64,000 nt of DNA from Lysobacter capsici (GTDB lineage Bacteria > Pseudomonadota > Gammaproteobacteria > Xanthomonadales > Xanthomonadaceae). This document shows, piece by piece, positions 43,610 to 52,071 of this stretch. Position 1 is the stretch's first letter. Every line of letters starts with the position of its first letter. The stretch lies in assembly GCF_014779555.2 (NCBI RefSeq), contig NZ_CP094357.1:310001-374000 (forward strand), in the 5' to 3' direction. The notes beneath the pieces were generated by a model. It did no database searches, was not told the origin of the DNA, and saw nothing but the letters and a program-made list of their open reading frames with translations. Both the position numbers and the translations under genes were made by a program.

Positions 43610-45547
43610 ATGAAACAACGTCATGGATGGATCTGGAGTCTGAGCGGCGCGCTGGCCCTGGCCGGCAGCGCGCACGCGCAGCGCGCCGGCGACAACGCGG
43701 TGACCGCGGCCGAGGACGCGTTCGGCGCGACCCTCGGCAACGAAACCATCGGCCTGTACAGCAGCAAGCAAGTGCGCGGATTTTCGCCGGTGGACGCCGG
43801 CAACGTGCGCATGGACGGGGTGTACTTCGATCGCCAGGGCACGGTGCCGCCGGCGCTGGTCGAAGGCTCCACCATCCGGGTCGGTCTGTCGGCGCTGAAC
43901 TATCCGTTCCCGGCGCCGACCGGCATCGTCGACTATCGCTTGAAGAAGGCCGGCGACGAACGCGTGATCAGCGTGCTCGCCGCGCTCAATGCCTACGGCG
44001 CGCCGGCGCTGGAACTGGATGCGAAACTGCCGATCGTCGATCAGCGCTTCGGCCTGGCCGGCAATATCTCGTTCGCGCGCGAGGAGTACTACGACGGCGC
44101 CGATGCGCGCTATGTGCGCGCCGGCCTGGTGCCGCGCTGGCGGCCGACCGAGAACATCGAGATCCTGCCGTTCTGGAGCATCTCGCGCGGCCGCGACGAA
44201 GAGGTCGCGCCGACCATCATCACCTCGGGCAATCACCTGCCGCCGAAGATCGCGCGGCGTCGGCATTTCGGCCAGAGCTGGTCGGACAACGAATACGACA
44301 GCCGCAACTACGGCGTGCTCGGCAAGGCGCGCTTCGGCAACAACTGGGCGCTGGCCGGCGGCGTGTTCCGTTCGATCAACAACCAGCCCAGCGGCTTTGC
44401 CGAATTGTTCGTCGAAACCACAGCCGATGGCATGACCCGCGAGAAGGTGATCGCCGATCCGCGCCAGCGCTACGCCTCGACCAGCGGCGAGTTGCGCCTG
44501 AGCCGCAGTTTCAGCGAAGGCCCGCGCCTGCACGTGCTGCATCTGGCGCTGCGCGGGCGCAGTCTCGACAGCGAGTACGGCGGCTCGGCCGACGCGATCG
44601 ATTACGGCTGGCGCCGGCTCGGCGAACCGCGGCCGATGCCTCAACCCGACAGTTTCGAATTCGGCGCGCGCACCCGCGATCACGTCGAACAATGGACCGG
44701 CGGGCTGGCCTACGAAGGCCGTTGGCGCGATGTCGGCGAGTTGAGCGTCGGCGTGCAGCGCAGTCGCTATCGCAAGAGCGTCGATCAACCTGGTCTGCCG
44801 CGCACCTCGTCGCGCGACGATCCGTGGCTGCCGAACGCGACCGCGTCGGTGTACTTGAACAAGTCGCTGGCCTTGTACGCCGGCCACACCCGTGGCCTGG
44901 AGGAAAGCGGGATCGCGCCGGACGACGCGGCCAACCGCAACCAGGCGCTGGCGGCGATCCGCACCCGCCAGACCGACGCCGGCCTGCGCTGGGCCTTCGC
45001 CGACAACATGAAACTGGTGGCCGGCGCGTTCGACGTGCGCAAGCCGTACTTCACCACCGACGAGAACAACGTGTATGGCGCGATCGGCGAAGTGCGCCAT
45101 CGCGGGCTCGAGCTGAGCCTGAGCGGACGGCCGATCGACAGCCTGAGCCTGGTCGCCGGCGCGGTGCTGATGCGTCCGCGCGTGAGCGGCGAAGCGGTGC
45201 GGCTGGGGCGCGTCGGCGATCGTCCGATCGGCCAGACCGAACGGGTGCTGCGCAGCGATCTGGAGTACCGCCCGCCGATGCTGCCGGGCTGGTCGTTCGA
45301 TCTGGCGATGAGCCACTACGGCGAACGCGTCGCCTCGCGCGACGGCTTCAACCGGGTGCCGGCCTACACCCTGGTCGATGTCGGCGCGCGCTATCGCTTC
45401 AAGCTCGGTTCGGCGCCGGCGAGCTTGCGCCTGCTGGTCGCCAACGCGGGCGACACCTACACCTGGACCATCTACGGCAACAACAGTTTCGGCCTGACCG
45501 ACGGGCGGCGCTACGTGGCGCAGCTGGCGGTGGATTTCGACGGCTGA
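43610..45547 (+). CDS. Second TonB-dependent receptor
   Basis: A 645-residue outer-membrane receptor with signal peptide (GALALAGSAHAQ). The plug is shorter than usual (SSKQVRGFSPVDAGNVRMDG, STIRVGLSALNYPFPAPTGI) and no clear TonB box is visible. The barrel is complete and ends QLAVDFDG, a weak C-terminal signature. It differs strongly from the first receptor, so the locus has two receptor types, perhaps for two forms of ligand. Same strand and spacing as the rest of the operon. Confidence 0.82.
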   Translation: MKQRHGWIWSLSGALALAGSAHAQRAGDNAVTAAEDAFGATLGNETIGLYSSKQVRGFSPVDAGNVRMDGVYFDRQGTVPPALVEGSTIRVGLSALNYPFPAPTGIVDYRLKKAGDERVISVLAALNAYGAPALELDAKLPIVDQRFGLAGNISFAREEYYDGADARYVRAGLVPRWRPTENIEILPFWSISRGRDEEVAPTIITSGNHLPPKIARRRHFGQSWSDNEYDSRNYGVLGKARFGNNWALAGGVFRSINNQPSGFAELFVETTADGMTREKVIADPRQRYASTSGELRLSRSFSEGPRLHVLHLALRGRSLDSEYGGSADAIDYGWRRLGEPRPMPQPDSFEFGARTRDHVEQWTGGLAYEGRWRDVGELSVGVQRSRYRKSVDQPGLPRTSSRDDPWLPNATASVYLNKSLALYAGHTRGLEESGIAPDDAANRNQALAAIRTRQTDAGLRWAFADNMKLVAGAFDVRKPYFTTDENNVYGAIGEVRHRGLELSLSGRPIDSLSLVAGAVLMRPRVSGEAVRLGRVGDRPIGQTERVLRSDLEYRPPMLPGWSFDLAMSHYGERVASRDGFNRVPAYTLVDVGARYRFKLGSAPASLRLLVANAGDTYTWTIYGNNSFGLTDGRRYVAQLAVDFDG

Positions 45548-45573
45548 CCGATCCACAACGGGGAGACGTGGCG

Positions 45574-46566
45574 ATGCTGCGGCAGCAATACATCGGTGGC
45601 TTTCAACGCGGCATGCCGGCGGCGCCGGACGGGACATGCGCGGGTTCGGCAAGCGGCGAGGCGGGTTACGCCGAATCGGCGGCCGCGGCGTCGCGTCATG
45701 CATCGGCCGCGATCTGCAGCGGCGTGTGTCACGGCACCCTGGGCGAATTGCTGCAGGGGCCGTACGAACACGACGGCGAGTTGCATATCGGCCTGATCTC
45801 GCTGCCGGTGCGCAAATACAGCTGGATGCATTTCACGCCGGGCGAGGCGGGCGATATCGAGGCCGAGCTGGCCGGCAAGGACAAATGCCGGCGCGCGATC
45901 GAGCTGTATCTGCGGCATTACGGCAAGCGCTTGCCGGCCGGGCGCTGGAGCCACGATTCGGAATTGCTGCTCGGCAAGGGCATGGCCAGCTCCACCGCCG
46001 ACTTGGTCGCGACGATCCGCTGCCTGGACCGGATCTTCGGCCTGCATTCGCCGGCGCCGGTGATCGCCGCGCTGCTGCGCGAAATCGAACGTTCCGACAG
46101 TGTGTTTCTCGACACCCATGCGCTATACCTCAGCGGCCGCCAGGAAATCGTGCGCGCGTTCGATGCGCCGGTGCGGCTGCACGCGTGCTACATCGACGAA
46201 GGCGGCACGGTCGAGACCGAGAAGGTCGCCCATCCCTTGCTCGCCCACTACCAGCGCAATCTGGCGGCGTACCGGCATAACCTCGATCGCGCGATCGACG
46301 CCTTCGCCCGCCACGATCTGCGCCGTATCTGCGAATGCTCCACGCGCAGCGCCGAACTGGCGCAGGGCGTGATCGCCAAGCGTCATTTCGAGGTGTTGCT
46401 CGAACGCCAGCGCGATTTCGCCGCCGACGGCATCGTCGTCGCCCACACCGGCAGCCTGCTCGGCTATCTGTTCATCGCCCGCCCCGATCCGGCGCGCATG
46501 GGCGAGCTGTCGTCCTTCTTCCGCGGCCTGGGTCACCAGTGCCGCTTCGCCGAGACGGGGTTGTGA
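45574..46566 (+). CDS. GHMP-family kinase, PduX-like (L-threonine/serine kinase candidate)
   Basis: A 330-residue kinase. CHGTLGELLQGP (52-63) and LLGKGMASSTADL (132-144) match the nucleotide-binding motifs of PduX, the L-threonine kinase of cobalamin synthesis; SDSVFLD follows, comparable to the substrate loop. No cobalamin genes are nearby. Next to a cysteine-synthase-like enzyme, the likely product is O-phospho-L-serine or O-phospho-L-threonine used as an activated side chain. GGGGAG ribosome site; residues 1-45 are Ala-rich and unlike the family, so a later start such as ATG 45613 is possible. The stop overlaps the next ATG. Confidence 0.8.
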   Translation: MLRQQYIGGFQRGMPAAPDGTCAGSASGEAGYAESAAAASRHASAAICSGVCHGTLGELLQGPYEHDGELHIGLISLPVRKYSWMHFTPGEAGDIEAELAGKDKCRRAIELYLRHYGKRLPAGRWSHDSELLLGKGMASSTADLVATIRCLDRIFGLHSPAPVIAALLREIERSDSVFLDTHALYLSGRQEIVRAFDAPVRLHACYIDEGGTVETEKVAHPLLAHYQRNLAAYRHNLDRAIDAFARHDLRRICECSTRSAELAQGVIAKRHFEVLLERQRDFAADGIVVAHTGSLLGYLFIARPDPARMGELSSFFRGLGHQCRFAETGL

Positions 46567-47627
46567 TGACCGTGCATGCGCATATCGCCGACGCGATCAA
46601 GGTGCCCGATCTGGTGCGGCTCGGGCCGAACCTGTACGTGGCCCGCTTCGAAACCATGAAGGTGTACTCGACCCTGGTCGCGGTCGAGCGCCTGCTCGCC
46701 GATGGCCGCATACAACCTGGCGCGACCTTGATGGACAGCTCCAGCGGCATCTACGCCTACGCGCTGGCGCTGGCCTGTCACAAGTTCGGACTCAAGTGCC
46801 ACATCGTCGGCTCCAAGACCGTCGACAAGACCTTGATGCTGCAACTGCGCATCCTCGGCGCGACCATCGAGCAGGTCGAGCCGCGGGCGACCTTGAAGAT
46901 GGATCAGAGCCTGCGGGTGGCGCGCATCCGCGAGTTGCTGGATGCCGATCCCTCGGTGCACTGGATGCAGCAATACCACGACGACATCCACTACGACGGC
47001 TACGAGCCGGTGGCGCAACTGCTGCTCGATTCGATCGGCGGCGCGGCGCTGAGCGTGATCGGCGGGGTGGGCTCGGGTTGCTCGACCGGCGGACTGGCGC
47101 GCGCGTTGCGCGCGCACGATCCCGCGGTCGAACTGATCGGCGTGCAGCCGTTCGGCAGCATGACCTTCGGCTGCCAGCACATCGAAGATCCCGGCATCAT
47201 CATCGCCGGCATCGGCAGCTCGATCCCGTTCCGCAACGTGCGCCACGGGCTGTACGACGAGATCCATTGGGTGTCGTTCGACTATGGCCTGTCGGGATCG
47301 ATCGCGCTGCTGCGCGAGCACGCGGTGTTCGCCGGCCTGTCGACCGGCTGCTGCTATCTGGTCGCGCAACGCGAGGCGGCGCTGCGGCCCGAACGCAACA
47401 TCGTGTTTCTCGCCGCCGACACCGGCCATCGCTATGTCGATGGCGTGTTCGCTCAGCACGAACAGGCGCTGGCCTTGTCCGATCTGCAACCCACGCGCAT
47501 CGATTCGCTCGATCGGCTGGTGCTGCCGTGGTCGGCGATGGCGTGGCGGCGCGCCGATTTCGACGACCAGGCGCCCGCGCCGCAAGTCCTTCCCCTTCCG
47601 GCGCCTTCGCTTGCCGCCGTTTCCTGA
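46566..47627 (+). CDS. PLP-dependent cysteine-synthase-family enzyme (SbnA-like)
   Basis: A 353-residue fold-type II PLP enzyme. Lys32 in FETMKVYSTLVAVERLLADG is the candidate Schiff-base lysine, SSSGIYAYALA (58-68) replaces the usual TSGNTG loop, GGVGSGCSTGGL (166-177) is the phosphate loop, and GLSTGCCYL corresponds to GxSxGAAL. SbnA and related enzymes swap the phosphate of O-phosphoserine for an amine to reach 2,3-diaminopropionate. The four-base overlap with the kinase gene suggests that the kinase makes the substrate. The altered SSSGIYA loop points to an unusual substrate. Confidence 0.8.
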   Translation: MTVHAHIADAIKVPDLVRLGPNLYVARFETMKVYSTLVAVERLLADGRIQPGATLMDSSSGIYAYALALACHKFGLKCHIVGSKTVDKTLMLQLRILGATIEQVEPRATLKMDQSLRVARIRELLDADPSVHWMQQYHDDIHYDGYEPVAQLLLDSIGGAALSVIGGVGSGCSTGGLARALRAHDPAVELIGVQPFGSMTFGCQHIEDPGIIIAGIGSSIPFRNVRHGLYDEIHWVSFDYGLSGSIALLREHAVFAGLSTGCCYLVAQREAALRPERNIVFLAADTGHRYVDGVFAQHEQALALSDLQPTRIDSLDRLVLPWSAMAWRRADFDDQAPAPQVLPLPAPSLAAVS

Positions 47628-47651
47628 TTCCCCTCCTGGAGCACTATCGCC

Positions 47652-48920
47652 ATGGCGCATTTCTTGATGATCGAAAGCTGGGTCGGCGGCACCGGCCGGA
47701 TATTTCCGCCCGCGATCGGCCGGCTCGGCCATCGCTACACCTTCGTGACCCGCAACCGCGGTCATTATCTGGATGCGCGCTCGCGCGAGATCCATCCGGT
47801 GATCGAACACGCCGAACACGTGTTGACCACCGAGACCAATGACGTGCCGGCGCTGATCGAATTCCTGCGCGCGCAGCACGCGATCCTGAAGTTCGATGGC
47901 GTGGTGACGATCTGCGATTACTACATCGACACCGTGGCCCAGGTCGCGCAGGCGCTCGGCCTGCCGCAGGCGTTTTCGGCCAATGTGGTGATGGAGCGGC
48001 GCAAGGATCAGGTGCGCGAGGCGATCGAGCGCGCGGGCCTGCCGAATCCTAAGTTCGCGGTGACCGCGTCGTGGGACGAAACCCGTCGCGAAGCACAGCG
48101 GATCGGCTATCCCTTGATCGTCAAGCCGACCGACCTGGCCTCGAGTGCGTTCGTGCGTCTGATCCACGACGAAGGCGAGTTACGCCAATCCTTCGATGCG
48201 CTGGAGCAGTTCCCGCGCAACTTCCGCGACCAGGCGCGGGTGCCGCTGCTGTTGCTGGAGGAGTACATGCTCGGCGAAGAGGTCAGCGTGGAGGCGTGCA
48301 CCTATCGCGGCCGCACCACGGTCATCGGCATCACCGACAAGAGCGTGACCGGGTTTCCGTATTTCATCGAGGACGGGCATATGTTCCCGGCCAAACTCGA
48401 CCCGGCCCGGGCCACGGCGATCGAAGCGCTGGTATGCGGCGCGCTGGAGGCGGTCGGGCACGATCACGGCATCAGCCATACCGAGGTGAAACTCACCGCG
48501 AATGGGCCGCGCATCGTCGAGATCAATCCGCGTCCGGGCGGCAACTACATCGCCGAGCTGATCCAGCGGGTGACCGGTATCGATTTGCTCGACGCGCAGA
48601 TCGAGCTGGCGTTGGGTCGCGAACCGGATCTGACGCGCAAGCCGACCGGCGTGGCGAGCGCGGCGATCAAGTTCCTGGTGCCGCCGCGCGCGGGGCATGT
48701 CGCCACGGTCGATGGGGTGGCGTCGTTGGACACCGATCCGGCGGTGCAGCGATGGAGTCTGTCGCCGATCGCGGGCAGCGAGGTCGCCGCGCCGATCGAT
48801 AACGCTTGTTATCTGGGGCATGTGGTCGCGGTCGACAGAGAGGGCCTGGAGGCGCGCGCGTATGCCGAGCGTGCGTTGGGGCGGGTGGTGTTGCATTACG
48901 CCGAGGCTGTTGCGGCGTGA
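47652..48920 (+). CDS. ATP-grasp amino-acid ligase
   Basis: A 422-residue ATP-grasp enzyme. Lys158 in PLIVKPTDLASS and LLLLEEYMLGEEVSVEA bind ATP; Glu278 (HTEVK) and Glu290-Asn292 (VEINPRPGGNYI) bind magnesium. The layout fits L-amino-acid ligases that join a carboxylate to an amine through an acyl phosphate. In this operon it would link a diamino acid from the PLP enzyme to another acid or amino acid. CTGGAGC ribosome site. No peptide carrier protein is present, so the product should be a free small molecule. Confidence 0.85.
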   Translation: MAHFLMIESWVGGTGRIFPPAIGRLGHRYTFVTRNRGHYLDARSREIHPVIEHAEHVLTTETNDVPALIEFLRAQHAILKFDGVVTICDYYIDTVAQVAQALGLPQAFSANVVMERRKDQVREAIERAGLPNPKFAVTASWDETRREAQRIGYPLIVKPTDLASSAFVRLIHDEGELRQSFDALEQFPRNFRDQARVPLLLLEEYMLGEEVSVEACTYRGRTTVIGITDKSVTGFPYFIEDGHMFPAKLDPARATAIEALVCGALEAVGHDHGISHTEVKLTANGPRIVEINPRPGGNYIAELIQRVTGIDLLDAQIELALGREPDLTRKPTGVASAAIKFLVPPRAGHVATVDGVASLDTDPAVQRWSLSPIAGSEVAAPIDNACYLGHVVAVDREGLEARAYAERALGRVVLHYAEAVAA

Positions 48921-48954
48921 TGCGTCTCTCGTAGTCACCAAGCCCCTTCGTACT

Positions 48955-49090
48955 GCTTTTCCCCCCTTTGTAAAAGGGGGTAGGGGGGATTCGCTTTTGC
49001 TCCTGCTCTAAAAGCAACAGAAGCGGCGACGGCAACAGCAACGGCAACAGCGAATCCCCCCTACCCCCCTTTTACAAAGGGGGGAAAAGC
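48955..49090. repeat. Long inverted repeat inside the metallophore locus
   Basis: The arms at 48955-48994 and 49050-49090 are reverse complements over 40 bases with one single-base indel; each starts GCTTTTCCCCCCTTTGTAAA or its complement. The 55-base loop and the flank carry CAACGG-type hexamer repeats. It fills the 292-base gap between the ATP-grasp and DUF364-like genes, with no gene inside. It may stabilise the upstream transcript or reduce downstream expression. Confidence 0.85.
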
Positions 49091-49212
49091 AACGGCAACC
49101 GCAACAACAACGGCAACAACAAAGCGAAAAGCACCGCGGCCGCATCAGTGGCCCACCAGCCATCAATCCGCTTCGCCCACATCGCCCCAACCGCCAAACT
49201 CCGAGACCCACC

Positions 49213-50073
49213 ATGCCCACCGCCACCCAGTCCCTCTCCCACACCTCCGTCGCCGACCTAACCGCCTCCGTACTGCGCGGCGATTACGGCGACGACCCGG
49301 CGCAGCTGCATGCGGTGGGCGCGTTCTGGGTCCGCCAGAGCACCCAGTTCCCCGGCACCGACACCAAGTACCGCAACTACTACCTGGTGCTGCGGGTGGA
49401 ATCGGGTTTCGGCGGCTGTTGCGTCGAACGCGATCAGCTCGATTCGGTGATCGCCGAAGAACTGTCCGGCCGCAGCGTCGCCGAGCTGCTGCGCGATGAA
49501 CGCACGCCGGTGCGGATCGCCGCGCTCGATGCCTATCTGTCGCTGGTGCGGCCGCACCGCGAGGCCGCGCGGGCGCAGGTGTTCATGCTGCCGCACGGCA
49601 CGCCGCTGCAGCGCGCGAAGGCGCGCGATCAGGCGATCGCCAGTCTGCTGCGGATCGAGCCGGGCATGCGGGTGGGTTTGATCGGCGTGGTCAATCCGCT
49701 GGTCGATGCGATCCGCGCGCATGGCGGGATTTGCTTGCCTTGCGACTTCAATATGGAGCGGACGGCCGACGGGACTGAAGTAGTTAAAGACATGGCGCTT
49801 GTTTTGGCGCAGGCCGACTTGGTCATCGCCACCGGCATGACCCTGAGCAATGGTTCGTTCGACGAGATCCTCAGCGCCACGCGCTTGCGCAATATTCCGC
49901 TGATCGTCTACGCGCAGACCGGCAGCGCGATCGTGCCGCGTTTCCTCGGCGACGGCGTGGCCGCGGTGTCGGCCGAACCGTTTCCGTTCTCGCAGTTCAG
50001 CGCCGATCCCACCCCGATCCATCTGTATCGCGCCGAAGGCTTCGCCGCCGGCGATGCGCGCGTGGCGGCCTGA
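49213..50073 (+). CDS. DUF364/DUF4213-like Rossmann protein, putative metal handling
   Basis: A 286-residue cytosolic protein. The C-terminal part has the pattern of the family labelled putative heavy-metal chelation (DUF364): VGLIGVVNPLVDAIRAHG, CDFN, ADLVIATGMTLSNGSFDEIL, IPLIVYAQTGSAIVPRFLGD, then FPFSQFS. Cysteines at 69-70 (GFGGCCVERD) and 174/177 (CLPCDFN) could bind a metal. In this operon it may insert, release or sense the metal, or act as a dehydrogenase-like biosynthetic enzyme. Family membership is by motif memory; function in general is unproven. Confidence 0.65.
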   Translation: MPTATQSLSHTSVADLTASVLRGDYGDDPAQLHAVGAFWVRQSTQFPGTDTKYRNYYLVLRVESGFGGCCVERDQLDSVIAEELSGRSVAELLRDERTPVRIAALDAYLSLVRPHREAARAQVFMLPHGTPLQRAKARDQAIASLLRIEPGMRVGLIGVVNPLVDAIRAHGGICLPCDFNMERTADGTEVVKDMALVLAQADLVIATGMTLSNGSFDEILSATRLRNIPLIVYAQTGSAIVPRFLGDGVAAVSAEPFPFSQFSADPTPIHLYRAEGFAAGDARVAA

Positions 50074-50082
50074 GGGCGCGAG

Positions 50083-51318
50083 GTGGAGGCGACGTCGGTG
50101 GCGATCGATGAAGGCGCGACGCTGAGCGAAGCCGCGCGGCGTCGCGGATTGCATGGTTTGCTGGTTTACACCTTTCTCATGGTGACCGGCTTCGCCATGC
50201 TCATGCCGCTGGTCGCGGTGCACTTCGTCAACGACCTGGGCATGGCGGCCGCGGCGGTGGGGCTGGCGTTGGCGGTGCGGCAACTGACCCAGCAAGGGCT
50301 GGCCCTGATCGGCGGCGTGTTGTCGGATCGCTACGGCGCGCGGCGAATGATCTGCCTGGGCGTGTTGCTGCGCGCCGCGGGTTTCGCCAGCCTCGCGTTC
50401 GCCGACGCATTGCCGATGCTGCTGTGCGCGATGCTGCTGTCGGCGCTGGGCGGGGCCATGTTCGAAGCGCCGTATCAGGCCTCGATCGCCGCGCTGACCG
50501 ACGAAAACACGCGGCCGCGCTATTACGCGATCAGCAACTGGATCAGCGGCGTGGCAACCACGCTGGGGCCGCTGCTGGGCGTGGCCCTGCTGCATTACGA
50601 CTTCCGTGTGGTGTGCCTGGCGGCGGCGGCCTGCTTCGCGGTGAATTTTCTGGTGGCGCTGCGCCTGCCGCAGGTGCGCATGCCCGACCGACCGCCGCCT
50701 CTGCGGCATGGGCTGGATCTGGTGCGCGGCAACCGCGCCTTCATCGTGCTGGTCGGCTTGATGATGTTGTATTGGTTCGTCGCGGTGCAGATCAACATCA
50801 GCTTCCCGCTGCTGGCGCAGCGCCTGACCGGCACGGTCGACAGCGTCGGGGTGATGTTCGCGCTCAGCGCCGGGCTGACGGTGGCGCTGCAATACGGCCT
50901 GGTGCGCTGGCTGGAGCGGCGCTGGAGCAGCGCGCAGGTGCTGGTGGCCGGGGTGGTGGTGATGTCGCTCGCGGCCGGCGCGATCGGCCTGGTGCGCGAC
51001 TTCGCCGGCCTGCTGATCTGCGTGGGCGCGTTCTCCATCGGCGCGCTGATGACCCGGCCCACCCAACAGACCTTGATCGCCGGCCTCGCCGATCCGCGCG
51101 CGCTGGGCACCTTCCTCGGCGTGAGTTCGCTCAGCCTCGCGGTCGGCGGCGGCATCGGCAATATCGCCGGCGGCTGGATGGTCGATCTGGCGGCGACGAA
51201 GCAATGGCCGTGGCTGCCGTGGGCGGTGTTTTGCGTGGTCGGTCTGGCCAGTGCGTTCGGCCTGCATCAGGCGACGCGTGTACGTCGCGAGCGCGCGCCG
51301 GTCGTCGCCGAATCCTGA
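50083..51318 (+). CDS. MFS transporter, probable metallophore exporter
   Basis: A 411-residue major-facilitator protein with about 12 spans, starting at GTG 50083. The motif-A region is LSDRYGARRMICLGVLLRAAG, with RxG in loop 2-3. A second half repeat begins near FIVLVGLMMLYWFVAVQINI. Siderophore loci often end with an MFS pump that exports the product. A strong terminator lies 21 bases downstream, which ends the operon. Confidence 0.85.
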   Translation: MEATSVAIDEGATLSEAARRRGLHGLLVYTFLMVTGFAMLMPLVAVHFVNDLGMAAAAVGLALAVRQLTQQGLALIGGVLSDRYGARRMICLGVLLRAAGFASLAFADALPMLLCAMLLSALGGAMFEAPYQASIAALTDENTRPRYYAISNWISGVATTLGPLLGVALLHYDFRVVCLAAAACFAVNFLVALRLPQVRMPDRPPPLRHGLDLVRGNRAFIVLVGLMMLYWFVAVQINISFPLLAQRLTGTVDSVGVMFALSAGLTVALQYGLVRWLERRWSSAQVLVAGVVVMSLAAGAIGLVRDFAGLLICVGAFSIGALMTRPTQQTLIAGLADPRALGTFLGVSSLSLAVGGGIGNIAGGWMVDLAATKQWPWLPWAVFCVVGLASAFGLHQATRVRRERAPVVAES

Positions 51319-51338
51319 TTTCCCCTCGTGCTGCAATT

Positions 51339-51374
51339 GCCCTCTCCGCAATCCGGGCGGAGGGGGCTTTTTTT
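51339..51374 (+). terminator. Rho-independent terminator of the metallophore operon
   Basis: Stem GCCCTCTCCGC / GCGGAGGGGGC with a short loop, followed by seven T, 21 bases after the MFS stop. Confidence 0.9.
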
Positions 51375-51423
51375 CGCGCTGGTGCGAGCGCGCTTCGAAC
51401 GTCGTACCGCGGGTTCGGAGCGA

Positions 51424-51903
51424 TCACTCCCCGCCCACGAACCCCAGCTGCCGCCACGCCTCGAACACCACCACCGCGACCGAGTTCGACAGGTTCAAGC
51501 TGCGATTCTCCGGCCGCATCGGCAGGCGCAGGCGCTGCGGCTGCGGCACCGCGTCGAGCACGTCCTGCGGCAAGCCGCGGGTTTCCGGGCCGAACAGGAA
51601 GGCATCGCCGGCGCGGTACTGCGGGCTGTCGTGACGGGTGCGGCCGCGGGTGCTCAGGGCGAACAATCGCGGCGTGGCGGACTGGGCCTGCGCGATCGCG
51701 GCCAGCGCGGCGTCGAGGCTGTCGTGCACGCGCAGGCTGGCGTACTCGTGGTAGTCCAGCCCGGCCCGGCGCAGTTGCTTGTCTTCCAGGGTGAAGCCCA
51801 GCGGCGCGATCAGGTGCAGGCGCGCGCCGGTGTTCGCGCACAGGCGGATCACGTTGCCGGTGTTGGGCGGAATCTCGGGCTGGTAGAGGATGACGTCGAA
51901 CAT
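51424..51903 (-). CDS. trmL: tRNA (cytidine(34)-2'-O)-methyltransferase TrmL
   Basis: A 159-residue SPOUT methyltransferase that methylates the ribose of the wobble base in two tRNA-Leu species. Family blocks are intact: FDVILYQPEIPPNTGNVIRL at the N-terminus, GDAFLFGPETRGLP, and the trefoil-knot SAM site RLPMRPENRSLNLSNSVAVV. It is convergent with the MFS gene and divergent from the M16 peptidase. Confidence 0.94.
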   Translation of the reverse strand: MFDVILYQPEIPPNTGNVIRLCANTGARLHLIAPLGFTLEDKQLRRAGLDYHEYASLRVHDSLDAALAAIAQAQSATPRLFALSTRGRTRHDSPQYRAGDAFLFGPETRGLPQDVLDAVPQPQRLRLPMRPENRSLNLSNSVAVVVFEAWRQLGFVGGE

Positions 51904-52071
51904 GCGCGCATTATGCCGCCCGGCCGTCGGCGAACGCAGCGCGCATGCGCCGGCGAACGCAAAAGCGCGGCCTCACCCCCTGTGACCGGCGGCCTATGCC
52001 GGCGGCACCCCGCCCGCCTAGGATGGAGGCCTTGGTCCGTCCGCGGACATTTGATTTTCCAAGGAGTTCGC

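Noticed and set aside
42190-45573. A plus-strand frame that continues upstream of the GHMP kinase through permease and receptor genes
   Set aside because: It is an out-of-frame shadow (Arg-rich). The kinase proper starts at or after ATG 45574, where the ribosome site and GHMP motifs appear.
41954-45703. A 1249-codon open frame on the minus strand across the permease and receptor genes
   Set aside because: It is antisense to well-supported genes with clear motifs, is Arg/Ala/His-rich with no domain, and follows from the high GC content that removes stop codons.
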